Below the pieces are notes generated by a model that saw only the letters and a program-made list of their open reading frames with translations, made no database searches and was not told the DNA's origin. A stretch of DNA of 64,000 nucleotides, taken from Acanthopleura granulata (taxonomy: Eukaryota > Mollusca > Polyplacophora > Chitonida > Chitonidae). This document shows positions 48,240 to 60,682 of this stretch, piece after piece. Made by a program: the position numbers and the translations under genes. The stretch is from contig JABBOT010000011.1 of assembly GCA_016165875.1 (NCBI GenBank), positions 11,781,766 to 11,845,765 of the forward strand, given 5' to 3'. The stretch's first letter is position 1. Each line of letters opens with the position of its first letter.

Positions 48240-48730
48240 TTTATCAGTAATTTGCCAAAGGTCCACGGTTCACCTTCGACACTCTGGTTTTCTCCACGCA
48301 TAAAACTGATTGCCATCATGTAAGTGAAAAATTTTTGAGTTTGGCACTGTAATAGATAAATATAAATAGTATACAGCCATGATTATATAGTAATACTATT
48401 TATATCTATAACTTTAATATCATATTACTTTCATGTCACCCTTAATTTTAAGAAAAAGACTGACATTCACTTATATGAATACATGATTTATTTCATTTGA
48501 AAGACACTATTCAGATACATAAAAGATCAGTGACTTACCCTGGGCACCGTGGTTTTCTAGACACATAAAGCTGATCACCACGGTGTAAGTGAAAATATTC
48601 TTGAATTGGGTCTCAATGAACAGTGAAACACATGTAAATATGTACACATAAATATAATATTTAGGATATAGCCATATAAATAAAGTAATAGTTTATAATA
48701 TTTATATAAACTGAAGAGTATTTCTTCGGT
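48240..48730 (+). repeat. Diverged tandem duplication, about 297-bp period, with SINE-like 3' domain
   Basis: Two copies (about 48240 and 48535) share ccgtggttttctNNacNcataaa, then a SINE-like stretch with gtaagtgaaaa and ttcttga, and an AT-rich tail. They look like the conserved domain of family A SINEs on the plus strand joined to unrelated AT-rich sequence. Confidence 0.5.
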
Positions 48731-50234
48731 AGTCAGTCGTGCCAGTTTGACGCGATATATTCCACACCTTGATTTAAGAATTCTCATAATTGTGGCAGTC
48801 TCACAAGGGGAACTTTTGATATAAAATACGTTGTCCAATTATAAACTTTCCATGACAGTTTTATATAGACCACCTCTCATTGGGGCGAACTTGAACGCTG
48901 TAGCAAACAGCGCACCGACTATGAATAACACATCTACATGTGACACTACACGTGAGTCTGAAGTTCTTTATCCACAAGCACTACATGTAAAGGTAGAAGC
49001 ATCTGTACTCAATTGTCATATACTGTACCTTTGTTGTGTGGGCCTCAGGGAGGTGGGATGGGGGGAGGGGGGAACAGTTATCAAATAGAAGTGAGTGTGA
49101 CACAGGCAGTCCCATTGGCAAATTTTTACAGCTTCTTATTAGCAAAACTCAGGAAAAGCAAATTGTTAATTTCAGTTGGTTGCTTCAGAAAACCAGAAAT
49201 CTGATCGGCTTGGATCTAGTTTAAACAGAAGTACTTTTATCCCCACATGAACCTGAAAAAATGCTTGTCATTTTGTTTACCCTCAGAATATAAATCCATA
49301 ATTTGTGTGCAACATAGGTAGTACTCGGATACTGTACCGGAGTACAAATGCCTTGACATTTTGAGGTCTTTCGAGGGATAATCTCAACAAAACTGAAGGT
49401 CACCCAAAATGATATGAAAGGTGTGGCATGAATTAAATATCAGTTCCCATACAATTGTAAAGCAACATGGCAATGAATACAATGAACAAGCAATTTCTGT
49501 CCAAAAATTATGAAACTTTGCATAATATGAGGTCCACATCTTTGTAATTGTCAGCAGTTGTACTGTATCCTGTAGAATCGGCATGCCATCACCATGTTCA
49601 GCAAAGTGGATGGCAAAGCCTTCAATAAAGCCCAATATTAGATAATGGATTCGTAAGCCTGGAAACTGGCTGTCCCCTGAAATGTTGGACTAATTTCCAG
49701 GGTGTGCCCCCAAGGAATGCACCCTCTCACACAACTCTCCCCTCCAATCCATCAATACTGAGCTACATTAAAACACCGTGCTACAGCCACATCTACCTGA
49801 ACAGGTGGTAATTAAGCTATTGCCCTGCTGTGCCCTGCCCACCTTGAGGGGTGGGGAACAATAATGGGCCCTATGAGGATGGCCTTGGATCAGAGAGTAC
49901 CTATATTGTTCTGTCTTTCAACACACAGGATGCAGTGGGCAGGACAAAAGTTTGCCTCTGGGCCACAGGGGATTCGAGATTGTGTAACGAGGCCTTGTTC
50001 AGGTGTATGTCAATTGTTAATGGACGGACTTTGATATTATCAACATGGCCCAGAGTACAATGTGGTACAATTATGTGGCGTTGTGCTTCAACCCACACTC
50101 AATGTAAAGGGCATCTATAGATGGATTTTCTGTTATTTGGCTACACTTCAAAGTTTTTCATGAATTCTGAGAAACCCTGCACATATCGTCCTCTTTCTTT
50201 TTTTTTTTTTTTTTTTCAAACATCCTCTTTGACA

Positions 50235-50400
50235 CATTTTCACCTAAAGTTTAGCTTTTTTCAATTATCACATTTTGCTTGATACTGATTGATTCATCAA
50301 CCATATAGGGCCACTTAAGACTTTGTTTTGCATCATTTTCCATGCTTTAGAAAGTGCATATTTGGAGGCCTAATCTTAGCAAGTACCTGGTATTTGTTCT
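50235..50400 (+). repeat. Dispersed repeat E, copy 2
   Basis: Partner of 45776-45965 (cacattttgcttgatactga, ttgattcatcaacc). Confidence 0.55.
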
Positions 50401-50549
50401 TTCATGCTTCCTTTCCACCCTCTTTCATATTTATTATGCATTAACGGTCTTTCAAATTTCTTACAAAATTTACACTCCTTCATTTTTTTAATTTATCTTC
50501 TTTCACGCTCCTTTCCCACTCTCTTCCCAACATATTTCTTGCATATTTA

Positions 50550-51212
50550 CATTCTTTCATATTTCTTTTCTATTCTCTCTCTCTCATATTTCTTTGAAAT
50601 TTATACTCATTCTTATTTCTTACTCATAATCTTAAGTTACATTTCTTCAAACTATTCACCCTGAATGTGTATAATTCCTGTACAAAATAAACACCAAAAT
50701 ACACCTGGTCTATGGCATCAACTGCATTTAAGCTTTCTATTTTACATGTATATGTTAAAAAGTTGCGAAATTATTTGTAAATTCACGTTCTTGCATATAT
50801 CTTTTCTATTCTAATTCATATTTCTTATTTAATTCATAGCTATTCTTATTTCTAATCTTTCTCATACTCTAAACTTATATTTCTTCAAACTATTCTACTA
50901 CTTCTAATTTTTGGGACACCTGATCAGCACTTTTTAGCTAACGTACATTTAACTGTAAAAGGAATACTGAGTTTATTTTTTTCTCCCTTGTAATGACCAA
51001 CATACCTTTACCTTTACTTTTTCCAAAAAAACTAGGAGAGAATTGTCATATTTTGCTTCCAGCATTACTAATATCTGTCCCAATAATTAGAAGAATCACA
51101 GTATTCATCCTGAATTCGTACAATTCCTACACATAATAAACACCATGGAATCAACTGCATTCAAGCTTTCTATTTTATATGTTAAAATGTTCCGAAATTA
51201 GTTTGTTATATG
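50550..51212 (+). repeat. Tandem duplication, about 238-bp period
   Basis: Copy 1 (about 50550-50787) and copy 2 (about 50788-51212, excluding the 206-bp insertion) share a pyrimidine-rich block ending atttcttcaaactattc and a tail with aactgcattNaagctttcta. The pyrimidine-rich block itself starts near 50400 and is built of loose ATATTTCTT-like units. Confidence 0.6.
50896..51101. mobile_element. MITE-like 206-bp insertion with TATTC flanks
   Basis: The segment interrupts the second copy of a tandem duplication. The uninterrupted first copy (around 50653) shows the empty site. TATTC occurs on both sides (50891-50895 and 51102-51106). Inverted near-terminal sequences, CTTCTAATTTTTGGGACA (50901) and its inverse at 51076-51093, differ at one base. 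Non-coding. Confidence 0.6.
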
Positions 51213-51837
51213 TACAGTGCAGACCAATGAAAACCACCTCTGGCCAATAGAGCCACATGGGTCTGGCTGGTACAGAGTTATTTGACCGTGATTTTCCTTA
51301 GTAATACATGAAGAAACTGACCTCTTCATTTAAGGCTCCACCAGAATTGGGTGGGCGGGAGGGGAGGAATCATACTCTAAAATTTCCATTCCATAGCAAG
51401 ATGCAGCTGCTCAAACAAGGGTTAAGGCCGATTAGTTCCACTCCATGCCCCATCTCTGGGCCTCCGCAGTTAGCGAGTGGGCAGAGGAAATTCGCTGTTT
51501 ACAGCGAGCGAACCAGAAGACAAACAGAGCTGTTAGCACACACTTGTCATGTACCCATCATGTACAGGGAGAGATCTCAGTCACACAGCATTGGCTACTA
51601 CTCTGTCAGGCAACTGTTCTCTCGTTTTAATATGAACAACTCTTTTTTTATAAGGAAGTGTATTACAAACTATAAATCAAACATCTGTATTTTCAACTGA
51701 GATCCTCAGAGTAAAAAAAAGTTCAAAAACCAATAAAGCATGTGGCTCTTCTCTTTATCTGACATCTGTATGTTTATTTCATCAAAAGATTTCTATTTGT
51801 ATTATACAAATTTAATTATAAATAATAAATAAATAAA

Positions 51838-52330
51838 TCAACATACATGTTCAAGTGTACTGATCAGATGTTACCCTCAACATACATGTATATGTGTACT
51901 GACAAGAGGTTACCCTCAACATACATGTACAGGTGTATTGACAAGAGGTTACCCTCAACATAAAAGTACACATGTATTGACAAGAGGTTACCCTCAACAT
52001 ACAAGTAAAGGTGTATTGACAAGAGGTTACCCTCAACATACAAGTACACGTGTACTGACAAGAGGTTACCCTCAACATACAAGTACAGGTTTACTGACAA
52101 GACGTTACCCTCAGCATACATGTGCATGTGTATTGACAAGACGTTACCCTCAACATACATGTGCAGGTGTACTGACAAGACGTTACTCTCAACATACAAG
52201 TACAGGTGTATTGACAAGACGTTACCCTCAACATACAAGTACAGGTGTACTGGCAAGACATTACCCTCAACATCCATGTACATGTACAGGTGTATTGACA
52301 GGACATTACCTAAGCATACAAGTACATGAA
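51838..52330. repeat. 39-bp minisatellite, about 12 units
   Basis: The unit is of the form ACCCTCAACATACAWGTACA followed by GGTGTATTGACAAGAGGTT. The ACCCTC word recurs at 51873, 51912, 51951, 51990, 52029, 52068, 52107, 52146 and onward every 39 bp. Because 39 is divisible by three and the unit lacks stops in several frames, frames of 193 (minus) and 150 (plus) codons stay open. There is no start context, splice site or homology suggesting translation. Confidence 0.9.
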
Positions 52331-53939
52331 CACAGGTATAATTATGTACAAGCCACCTTAAACCCAAACTACACGTGTACAGTATTGTGAATATCAGCTG
52401 CCCAAGCCTGGTGGCTACTAAAGTATGTGTGAGCTGTTGGCACACAATTTCTGTCAGAGCTACTGGATGTGGAAATGATACAGGGGACGGGTCTCTCCCT
52501 TATAACAGGAGTTGTTTTAAATGTCACTGCTCGGGAGTGGCGAGTGGAGAGTGACACTTGCTGCAGTTAGCGCTCACTGAACATTATGCATAATTCACAA
52601 AGCTAAGCTCAAAGCCGACCTTTGCACCCATTCTTCCCCAGCTAGAAAAGCTCATCCTGAATGGAAACCTTTCGACCAATGGTCTGCATGGGAGCTCTAC
52701 ACCTATCTAAACCTGCTCATAAATTCCACTGCTTAGTTCTCTCAAATCTTATGATTTTTATACCCATCCTCCCATCCTCTCCCCAGCTATCCCTAAAAAA
52801 AAAAAATGGCCATGTCATGGAAATCAATGAGACACACTAAAACATATACATGTGTATGTATACAATTTTTCTTTTTTTTTTTTTTAATTTCACTCAAGAT
52901 GCAGAATCACTACGGTAGAAAAGAGGTTTTCCACACCTGATTTGCCGACAAGGGATTTGTGCCTGGGTTAGAAGGCTAAGAACAACCCGCAAGCCCAACC
53001 AACCAACCAGCCAGCCAGCCCGCTAGCTCGCAAGCTCAACAAACCAGAGGATGATATACACAATATCTACCCTATTTTGCAATAACCCACTCTATGTATC
53101 ATTATCACCCCCATCAGATACGGTCCATTATCCAAATGAGGCATCGAAGCACAGATCACAAAACCTGATGTTTAAACCATATGCATGTTGGTAATATGTG
53201 TACATGTATTGGGGGCAACAAGCCGATTCAATTGGGGACCATGTTCAAATAACACATCATCACACTGCAATTTACACTGCTGAAAAATTATAAAGATGGT
53301 GTTAAACACATGCGACAACATCAAGCAGGATTGCACTTGCACTTGTATAACAGCTGGCAGTATAGAGTTTAACAGTAGGTTGTGCAAGGCTATATGTACA
53401 GTATGCAAACAGAGATGCAAATTCCGTAACAGTAACCGTTTTCGTTCACACACAAATGAGCGGCTGCCTCCCTATTTCTGTCACAATTCAAGAAAATATG
53501 TATATTTATATACATACTTCATGCCACATTTGATTTTTAGTAAATTCTGCATTTTGTGCATCTTCTAATCAGAAATTCGGCTTAGTTTCAGTTACTAACC
53601 AACGCAGAAAGCAAGGCACAAAAAATAGTTGCATTACAAATCATTGGAGGATGAAGTAAAACTTGTTCATATTTGTATTGACATGTATGGAAGGTGAAAC
53701 CATTTCAAAGGGGGGTGAGCAGGAGAAGAAGGTCTGTGTACAATGGATATATACATCAGAGAGGATGTCTTAAGAAATGACTGTATCTAGAAGCATGTAA
53801 GGGCACTGTGAAACTTCTCCAATACTGCCCAAGTAAAAGTAACATCACCACAGTCCTTCCTTAACATATATTGTAATTGTACATGTAAGTATACTTTATC
53901 TACATGTTCAAACTACCTGGCCTCCTGATTGATTCATTC

Positions 53940-54020
53940 ATTCCTTTGATTGATATCTAAGGCCAAAATCAAGACTACACACACATATTCCACTTAGAAA
54001 GGACACCTGTCATTGTCATA
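53940..54020 (-). mobile_element. Possible very old SINE family A fragment
   Basis: Weak similarity only (tttgattgatatctaaggcc, aggaaaccggagag). Confidence 0.3.
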
Positions 54021-54174
54021 TGCACAGGAAACCGGAGAGCTACAAGCTGATGATAGTCCATGTATGTAAGTTCAAAGGTACACATATACATATACATGCT
54101 TTGTTTTATGAAGACCATTCAGGGGCAAAATGCTGGCAGAATGTCAAACAGCTCCTTCCTACACGTTCTTTCGA

Positions 54175-54188
54175 GTAGCCATGGCAAC
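54175..54188 (+). promoter_or_regulatory. Second perfect X-box-like site
   Basis: GTAGCCATGGCAAC fits the RFX consensus GTNRCC-N2-RGYAAC exactly. It lies in sequence with no recognised repeat. A single short site can occur by chance in 64 kb. Confidence 0.2.
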
Positions 54189-54779
54189 CAGGTTTTGAAA
54201 TCTTGACTTTTTGGGCTATTTGATGCCACTTATTGCATGTACACAAGCCAGGTATTTACGCATCCATGGTGATGTTTTTTTCTTTTTTTTTGAAGCTGTG
54301 ATAGATGCATCTCTGGAACAAACTAGAATATCGGGAATTTAATCGCATATAAGCACAAGCATCAGTAGGAAGCAACGTAGCGTATTTGTGTGTGTATATA
54401 TATTACATATATTTATATACATGTGTGTGTCTCCTTTCCAATCAGAATGAACCTAATTTATCATCTACATGCATCTACATGTATTTATACATTGATATTT
54501 GATGAGAAATTTACACTAGCTTGCATGGGCATTTTTAAAGATCACAGCTTTCCTGGAAGCGTATTTTCAATTTCAGAATATTCATGTCCTCGCACAGGAG
54601 GGAGCCAACTTTGATTCACGGGCACATTCACTTAAGTGCATACCCAATCTTTTCTCCATACACGACGTCTTTCCTACAAACTGTACATTAAATACAGTTC
54701 AGTTAACACAGAAACAAATGTGGGCACAGGCTGGTGAAACTCTCCACAGGAAGTCTGATAACTCTGATCTTGGCACACA

Positions 54780-54900
54780 GCCTTTATTTTCCTTCTTTTC
54801 TTTATCTTCCTTTTATTCTTTTTTTTTTTTTTCTTTTCTTATGGCCCCCTGACGCCATACGGTGTAAGCTGTAATAATGTTCATGTATGTATACAAGGAT
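54780..54900 (+). repeat. Dispersed repeat C, copy 2
   Basis: Partner of 41500-41630. The poly-T tract in its middle replaces the G-run of the other copy. Confidence 0.7.
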
Positions 54901-55711
54901 CTAGTGTACCTTTACAAATCAGTCTGCATGGAGTACACTGCCATCACCCACCGTACCAAACATCCATCATTAACTCCTTTAATACACCAGTTTCGGGAAC
55001 GAACGGTTCACTAATCTGGATAAACTCTTATCAATGGGAAGTCCGGGATGAGAGTGTGGACTCGATCGACCCACAGCTACTTTGTACCCGGAAGTTGAAA
55101 CAGCCATTGTCTTTCAACCATTCACCTCCCTGGTATACCGTGGACACATGCGTAAGGGATGTGCCCATCAAATAAACCGCGACCCATTCATACCCATGAT
55201 GGTAATTCCGGCCTCTTAAGCGCAGTGTAAATACATGATGAGAGTTCTGCATGTGAATAATGCACGCCTCCTGTCAGATCACAACACACAGTCCAAGAAA
55301 GACCAGGCTAACAATCAACACGTGCGTGACCCATTTTTTCTTAATACCCAATCTGTTATTATACAGCAGGGTTGTTGCCACATTTACTAATGCTCTGATT
55401 TTCTCGGTTTCCCAATTCAAGTATAGATGCATATATGCATAACCTAATGACCTCATTCCCCCCCTCATGACTCGCAGTCAGCAATCTGAATCAGAGAGAA
55501 TGTTATATTTACATACAACATCACATCCTGACTATATACACTCAATGTTGTTACATGTATCTTCAGGTTACATGAACATGTAATATAATTTACTTCAGCT
55601 ATGTAAACAGAAATTCTGTAAACAAATGGCGGTATACTGGCAAACTTTCACAAAATTGTGAACTAATATCAGAAAACACAAACTAAAATTGCCAAATTAA
55701 AATGGCCATTT

Positions 55712-55806
55712 TATTTCTTTATTTGATCGGAGTTCTACATCACACTCAAAAGTACTTCACTTACACGAGGTGGCCAGCATTATGGTGGGAGGAAACCCAC
55801 AACCAA
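55712..55806 (-). mobile_element. SINE family A, truncated by the foldback element
   Basis: Tail TTTATTTGATCGGAG and central domain to ggtgggaggaaaccc. The foldback element starts a few bases further on. Confidence 0.75.
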
Positions 55807-55810
55807 AAAC

Positions 55811-56609
55811 GGCCTAGCCAAGTCATTACATGGCCGTTCTACTACACTATAATGCCATGGGAAGGTCCCACTAAACACTAATGACGCAAACTCGGCCTCC
55901 TACCATCCGGCTTTCACGCAACCAGTTCGGCTCTCACCCGACCAGTTCGGCTCTGCTTCTGTGTTGCATCTTTCTCCTTAGGTTGGACGCTTTGCCTCTG
56001 CTACAATTTCAGACCTCTAACGCCTACTGTTAAGTCACAATAAAACTTGAGCAAATTTTGTCTCTCTCGGTACACACCAGGGTTAGCCATGTTTGATGAA
56101 GCTAAGCATCCCCATCTAGGGCTCCTTAAATTTTATCCTAGGAACTTAAGCGCAGCTATTTAACACCATCAACCTTTGCAGCTGTTGTTGCTAACAAATG
56201 TGAAATACTTCAGGTGTTTAAGAGGATCAAATGTGGCAATCGTCTAGCTACTGCTCCAAAGAATGAATAACTTGCTATAACAGATTGTATATCCTAGAAT
56301 AAAATTCACTGAGATCAAGATGGTGAACAGAGTTGTACCATAATGCTTTGCGTCACCAAACATGGCACCGAGGTCTAGGTCGGATTAGCTTGAGTTTATT
56401 ATGTCTTAACAGTGGGCGTTAGGGGTCTGAAATTGTAGTGGATGCAAAGTGCCCAACCTAAGGAGAAAATGCAACACAGGAGCACAGTCAAACTGGTCAG
56501 GTGAAAGCTGGATGGTAGGTGGCCGAGTTTGCATCATTAGTATTCAATGGGACCTTCCCATTGCCTAGCATAGTGGAAAGGCCACATGATTACTTGGTTA
56601 ATAACGGCC
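55811..56609. mobile_element. Foldback element with long arms (about 230 bp)
   Basis: The left arm (55811-56055) and the inverted right arm (56382-56609) match along their length, for example gggaaggtccca, acgcaaactcggcc / gatgcaaactcggcc, and caatttcagacc. The left arm has an extra internal duplication of accagttcggctct. The spacer is about 330 bp with no coding signal. It abuts a truncated SINE ending at about 55806, so it may have inserted into that SINE. Confidence 0.7.
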
Positions 56610-59600
56610 ATGTTAACAATCTCTACTATCTACAGAGCCCCCACCCCCACCCCACTTCCCAAAAAATGAAACCACAAGGGCCCTTCTTACCAAGCTGGAA
56701 TAAGGCTGCGACTGGGTGTAAGCCTATCGGATGTGTGTCGCAGGAAAGAATAACGGTTTCACAAAGCTGCAGTAGTTGTGACTTGATGTAAACTTTGGTG
56801 CAAATTTACACCTACCCTCAGGCAGACGTAAATTCTGTAAGTGTACTAAATATGGCGGTGCTTATGGTGTTTCATAGACACACTGTAAGCATTGCGACAA
56901 CTTCGTAGCCACAGGATCAAGGCAGTAACACACTGATATAAAAGCTTAGAGATGATATACAGTATCAGGTACGATTTAATGAAGATGAAGACGTCATATC
57001 GGTACTACAATTAAAATCTCTCCATCAGAGATGGTATTTACTTAAAAAAAAACAAACATAATACATGAAAATACACTTTCATAAAACAGATACAGCATAC
57101 ATGTGAATCTGATTGAAAATACATTTACACCTTGCGCTTTGGCCGCATCGCAAACAATCTGTGGACATCAGTCAGGGTATTAATGGACCTGTGATGCGAG
57201 TACGCACAATGGCTGCAGCTGCATGTAATACGCAAGCAAACATCTGCATGTGTAACAATGCAAATGCATGACAATAATTGGAGCAACTCAAAAAGATAGT
57301 CTCCAAAATGCAAACACGAGTATTTGCAACGATGCAAACAAATGTTATGACCAGTTTAATATTTGTACCAAGTGATGTAAATCTGATCTGCACCCTGTTA
57401 GACTGCACCCTTCCCTGGCCCCTACAGATAACAGAGGCCCAAGTACACACAAACACACAATGGTCCGTATACTGTCACAGAATTTTCCAAATCCTAAAGC
57501 AGTTTAAATTATACCGCAACAACTTGAAGGGACTTTGTTGCTCTAGGTACGCTGGTCCGGACAGTGTTTAGAGAAGACACTGCCCCCACACTGACAGTCA
57601 ATAGACCAGTTAAACACAGAAATCAAAAAATAAGGAAGAAAGACATTTAGCTTGTTGAATTACGTGTTCAGGACATCAGGAGTGAATTGATAAAACTAAC
57701 TGTGATCAGGAAAATTTGCATACCAATGTAAACACCTTCTGCAGGTTTCCATTAGGATACTTGTAAAATCTGACCTACATGTATCATCATTCATGCTTCA
57801 CTGAAAGGTGGTAAATGGATATGCCTTGACTATCATAAAACATAGTTCTGCGTCATCATTATTCATATCTGACCAGTTGGAAGTGCGACTAGCATTTAAT
57901 GTATCATGCATTCCCAAGATCAAGATGATATCCTCTTTAATGTCACGGACGGGCACTGGATGTTTTGGTAGAGGAGGCTATCTCACCTTGTCTGGTTGGA
58001 TACAGGTACAAAGAACTTGAAAACCTTCAGACTAAGCTGCGGACAAACTATCAGCGGGACCTGGATTTAAACTTTCTACTTCACCCATCAACGAGTAATG
58101 GTCATAAAGCTATTCTGTCAGTGAGCGCCCTGCTACAGCATAATGGACCAAGTGACCCTGGCATAGTATTGATGAGCTGAAACCTTTCTTTCCAGGGGGC
58201 ACCTGTCCCAGTGCCTTGTACTACTTCTAGTTCGTTTATGGATAATGATAAAATTCTGGAAAAACCAAAGAAATGTTTGAAATTTCCTGATAACAAGGCG
58301 ATACATGCATACATACATGTAGTACAGTATCATTAGATTTCCCTAACATGTTCCTTATATTCATTTACTTACTTCCTTGTTTTGGAAAAATATATTAAAT
58401 AACATGTGACCACAATACATTTAAATATGAACAAGCTGCTTGGGAGCACATAGGGAGAAACCTCAGTCTTTGGCAAAATGCTGAATACCTAATTCAGTGC
58501 TAAATTCCATGTACATACCGTACATAGATATCACAGTCCTAACAAAATATCTACAATGTAATTGATGTAAATATGGCACACCTGGAACATAACAGGAACA
58601 ATGTAGTGGTTATTACATACATGTAATTACACTTTTAAATTTAATCAAAAACCTTGGGTATAAGAGTAAAAATATCTGCATGCACTTTCTCAGATGCCTT
58701 AAATGTTCAATGCCACCATGGACAGGGATACAAAATTTTCACTGCTGTTATGACGGCCATGACAATAACCATATCCCGCAGCAGCATATCCAGTATTGTA
58801 CTTTGTGAACATTCAGCCAGATGTCTGTAACAGAACATTTGTGTAATTTGCTTTAGTTTTGGTACCAGAAGTCACATGTACTACACCCAGCCATTCAGCA
58901 CCAGGTCAGAGTTACCATACTTCCACTCATCAGCAGGGAACTTTTAGGACTTCACTCAACATTTTTGAGATCAATAAGACTTACCATCTTCTAGTTTTAT
59001 GGCTTGAAAACTGCAGAAGTTAAATCTTTCTCAGACAAGAGACAAGCTGCTTTCAAAAGGATCTTCTCATCTGGCATACAGGTACATGTAGGTAAAGTCA
59101 GGTGATCATGGATAGAATATAAACATGTATACGTCACTCAAACCCCTTGTCAGATCAAAATTCTACTGAGACACTAATACTTTTAATCACAGAGTTCTAT
59201 ACTGGGTTCATTGCGCCCAACAAAAGGTCATTTTTGGGTCACAAATGGGCATCGTGCAAATTCAAATGAAAGAACCCGTTCATATACAAACATATGTTCA
59301 TGGCTGCATGCTGTAAGTGGAACCTACCTTTTTCTCCTGCCTTTGATTTTTGGGGGGCAAAAATCAAATAAGACAATATAAAAAATTTTGTATATCACCC
59401 TGAACCCTGATCAAAATAATAACAAATTTTCAGACAAATATCTCTTTATTAAACTCATTTTTCTACATGTCTACACTGACCAAAATACTCAATTTATTTT
59501 CAAAAACTACATTTCAAAATATGTCAAAAAACTCAATTTATCCCAATGAGAAAGTGTCTAAAAAAAAAAGATAAGAGTGAAACCATGACCACCTTTTATG

Positions 59601-59973
59601 CCCATTCTCCGGCCACCTGCCCATTAACAAGCATACAGATTTATCACTAAGAGCTCGGTCACAATATTGGACAAGCCTGACATGTCAGTCATATGTATGT
59701 ATTTAGGATAGAAGGCACTAGGTCTGATAACTTTTCCTTCAAAATGTTTACTCTCTGAACAACATTACACCATGTTTCACAATGCATCTCTCCTGGATCC
59801 CCAAATGCAAAAATTTCCGTTTTCCCCAGAGAAACCTCTGCATCTCCGTTCAGCACTGATGAGAGACCACTCTCCTGCCTACTTCTGGGCACTGCAGAGC
59901 TTTTGACGTTTACAGAGGATGTTCACATGAACAATATACTACTGACTACCTTCCTGCTTTAAAAATTAGATTA

Positions 59974-60010
59974 TGTGTGTATATATATATATACACACAT
60001 ATATATATAC
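59974..60010. repeat. (TA)n with GTGTGT/ACACAC palindromic ends
   Basis: GTGTGTATATATATATATAC plus ACAC forms a 24-bp perfect palindrome, followed by a second (AT)n run. Confidence 0.9.
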
Positions 60011-60682
60011 TGTTAAAGATACATCCATGCATTCAGAGGGCCCCCAGGAAGAGCAAAGTGTACAACTTGACAGTTTCCTTTTTAAAATATGGATTTCATT
60101 CATTCAAGTTACTTTGTACAGCCATGGTCCTGTAAATACACTAGATGACGATTTGCAGTTGTGTTCATGTTTCTTGCCCATCACGTCTGCCTACAGAAAT
60201 GGCTATTTAGGTGTTCGCCCTTGCTGTAACATTTGTATGGTCCACACCTATGCATATGCATATAGATCTGAGGTGTAGCCAGGTCATGAGACCAGGATTA
60301 AATGACAGCAGGGGAGAGATTAACATGAGCTCAGCAGATTCAGTGACAAAAGGCACACCCAAAACACTGGGCTCCTGACAACATATGGCTGATATACAGC
60401 CTCTCAACCATCCAGCCCAATTCATTCCGATGGCTAACACATGGTTTATTCCGCAGGAACACACATAGATGTACACAACCAGGAATTTAGCCAGAACAAC
60501 TGTTATCAAGCCTACCCGTATCCCATTCAGATCTGAACATGTAACCTGTAAACTCATAATTCCTCATTGTTTTTCATATACACTGACAATGCACATTTTG
60601 CAAAAAAAATTAGAGACTGTCAATGGATGTTGGAGAGATCTGTCACACATATGCTAAAAATCCCAGAAATGTATTTCTGTAC

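Noticed and set aside
48530..48560. Donor-like gtaagtcactg on the minus strand
   Set aside because: It lies inside a degenerate SINE-like duplication.
51864..52445. 193-codon minus-strand and 150-codon plus-strand frames
   Set aside because: They are by-products of a 39-bp stop-free minisatellite and overlap on both strands. No start context, homology or splice support.
55031..55252. 73-codon minus-strand frame in a CpG-rich stretch
   Set aside because: No homology, acceptor or donor recognised. The CpG content alone is not enough to call a gene.
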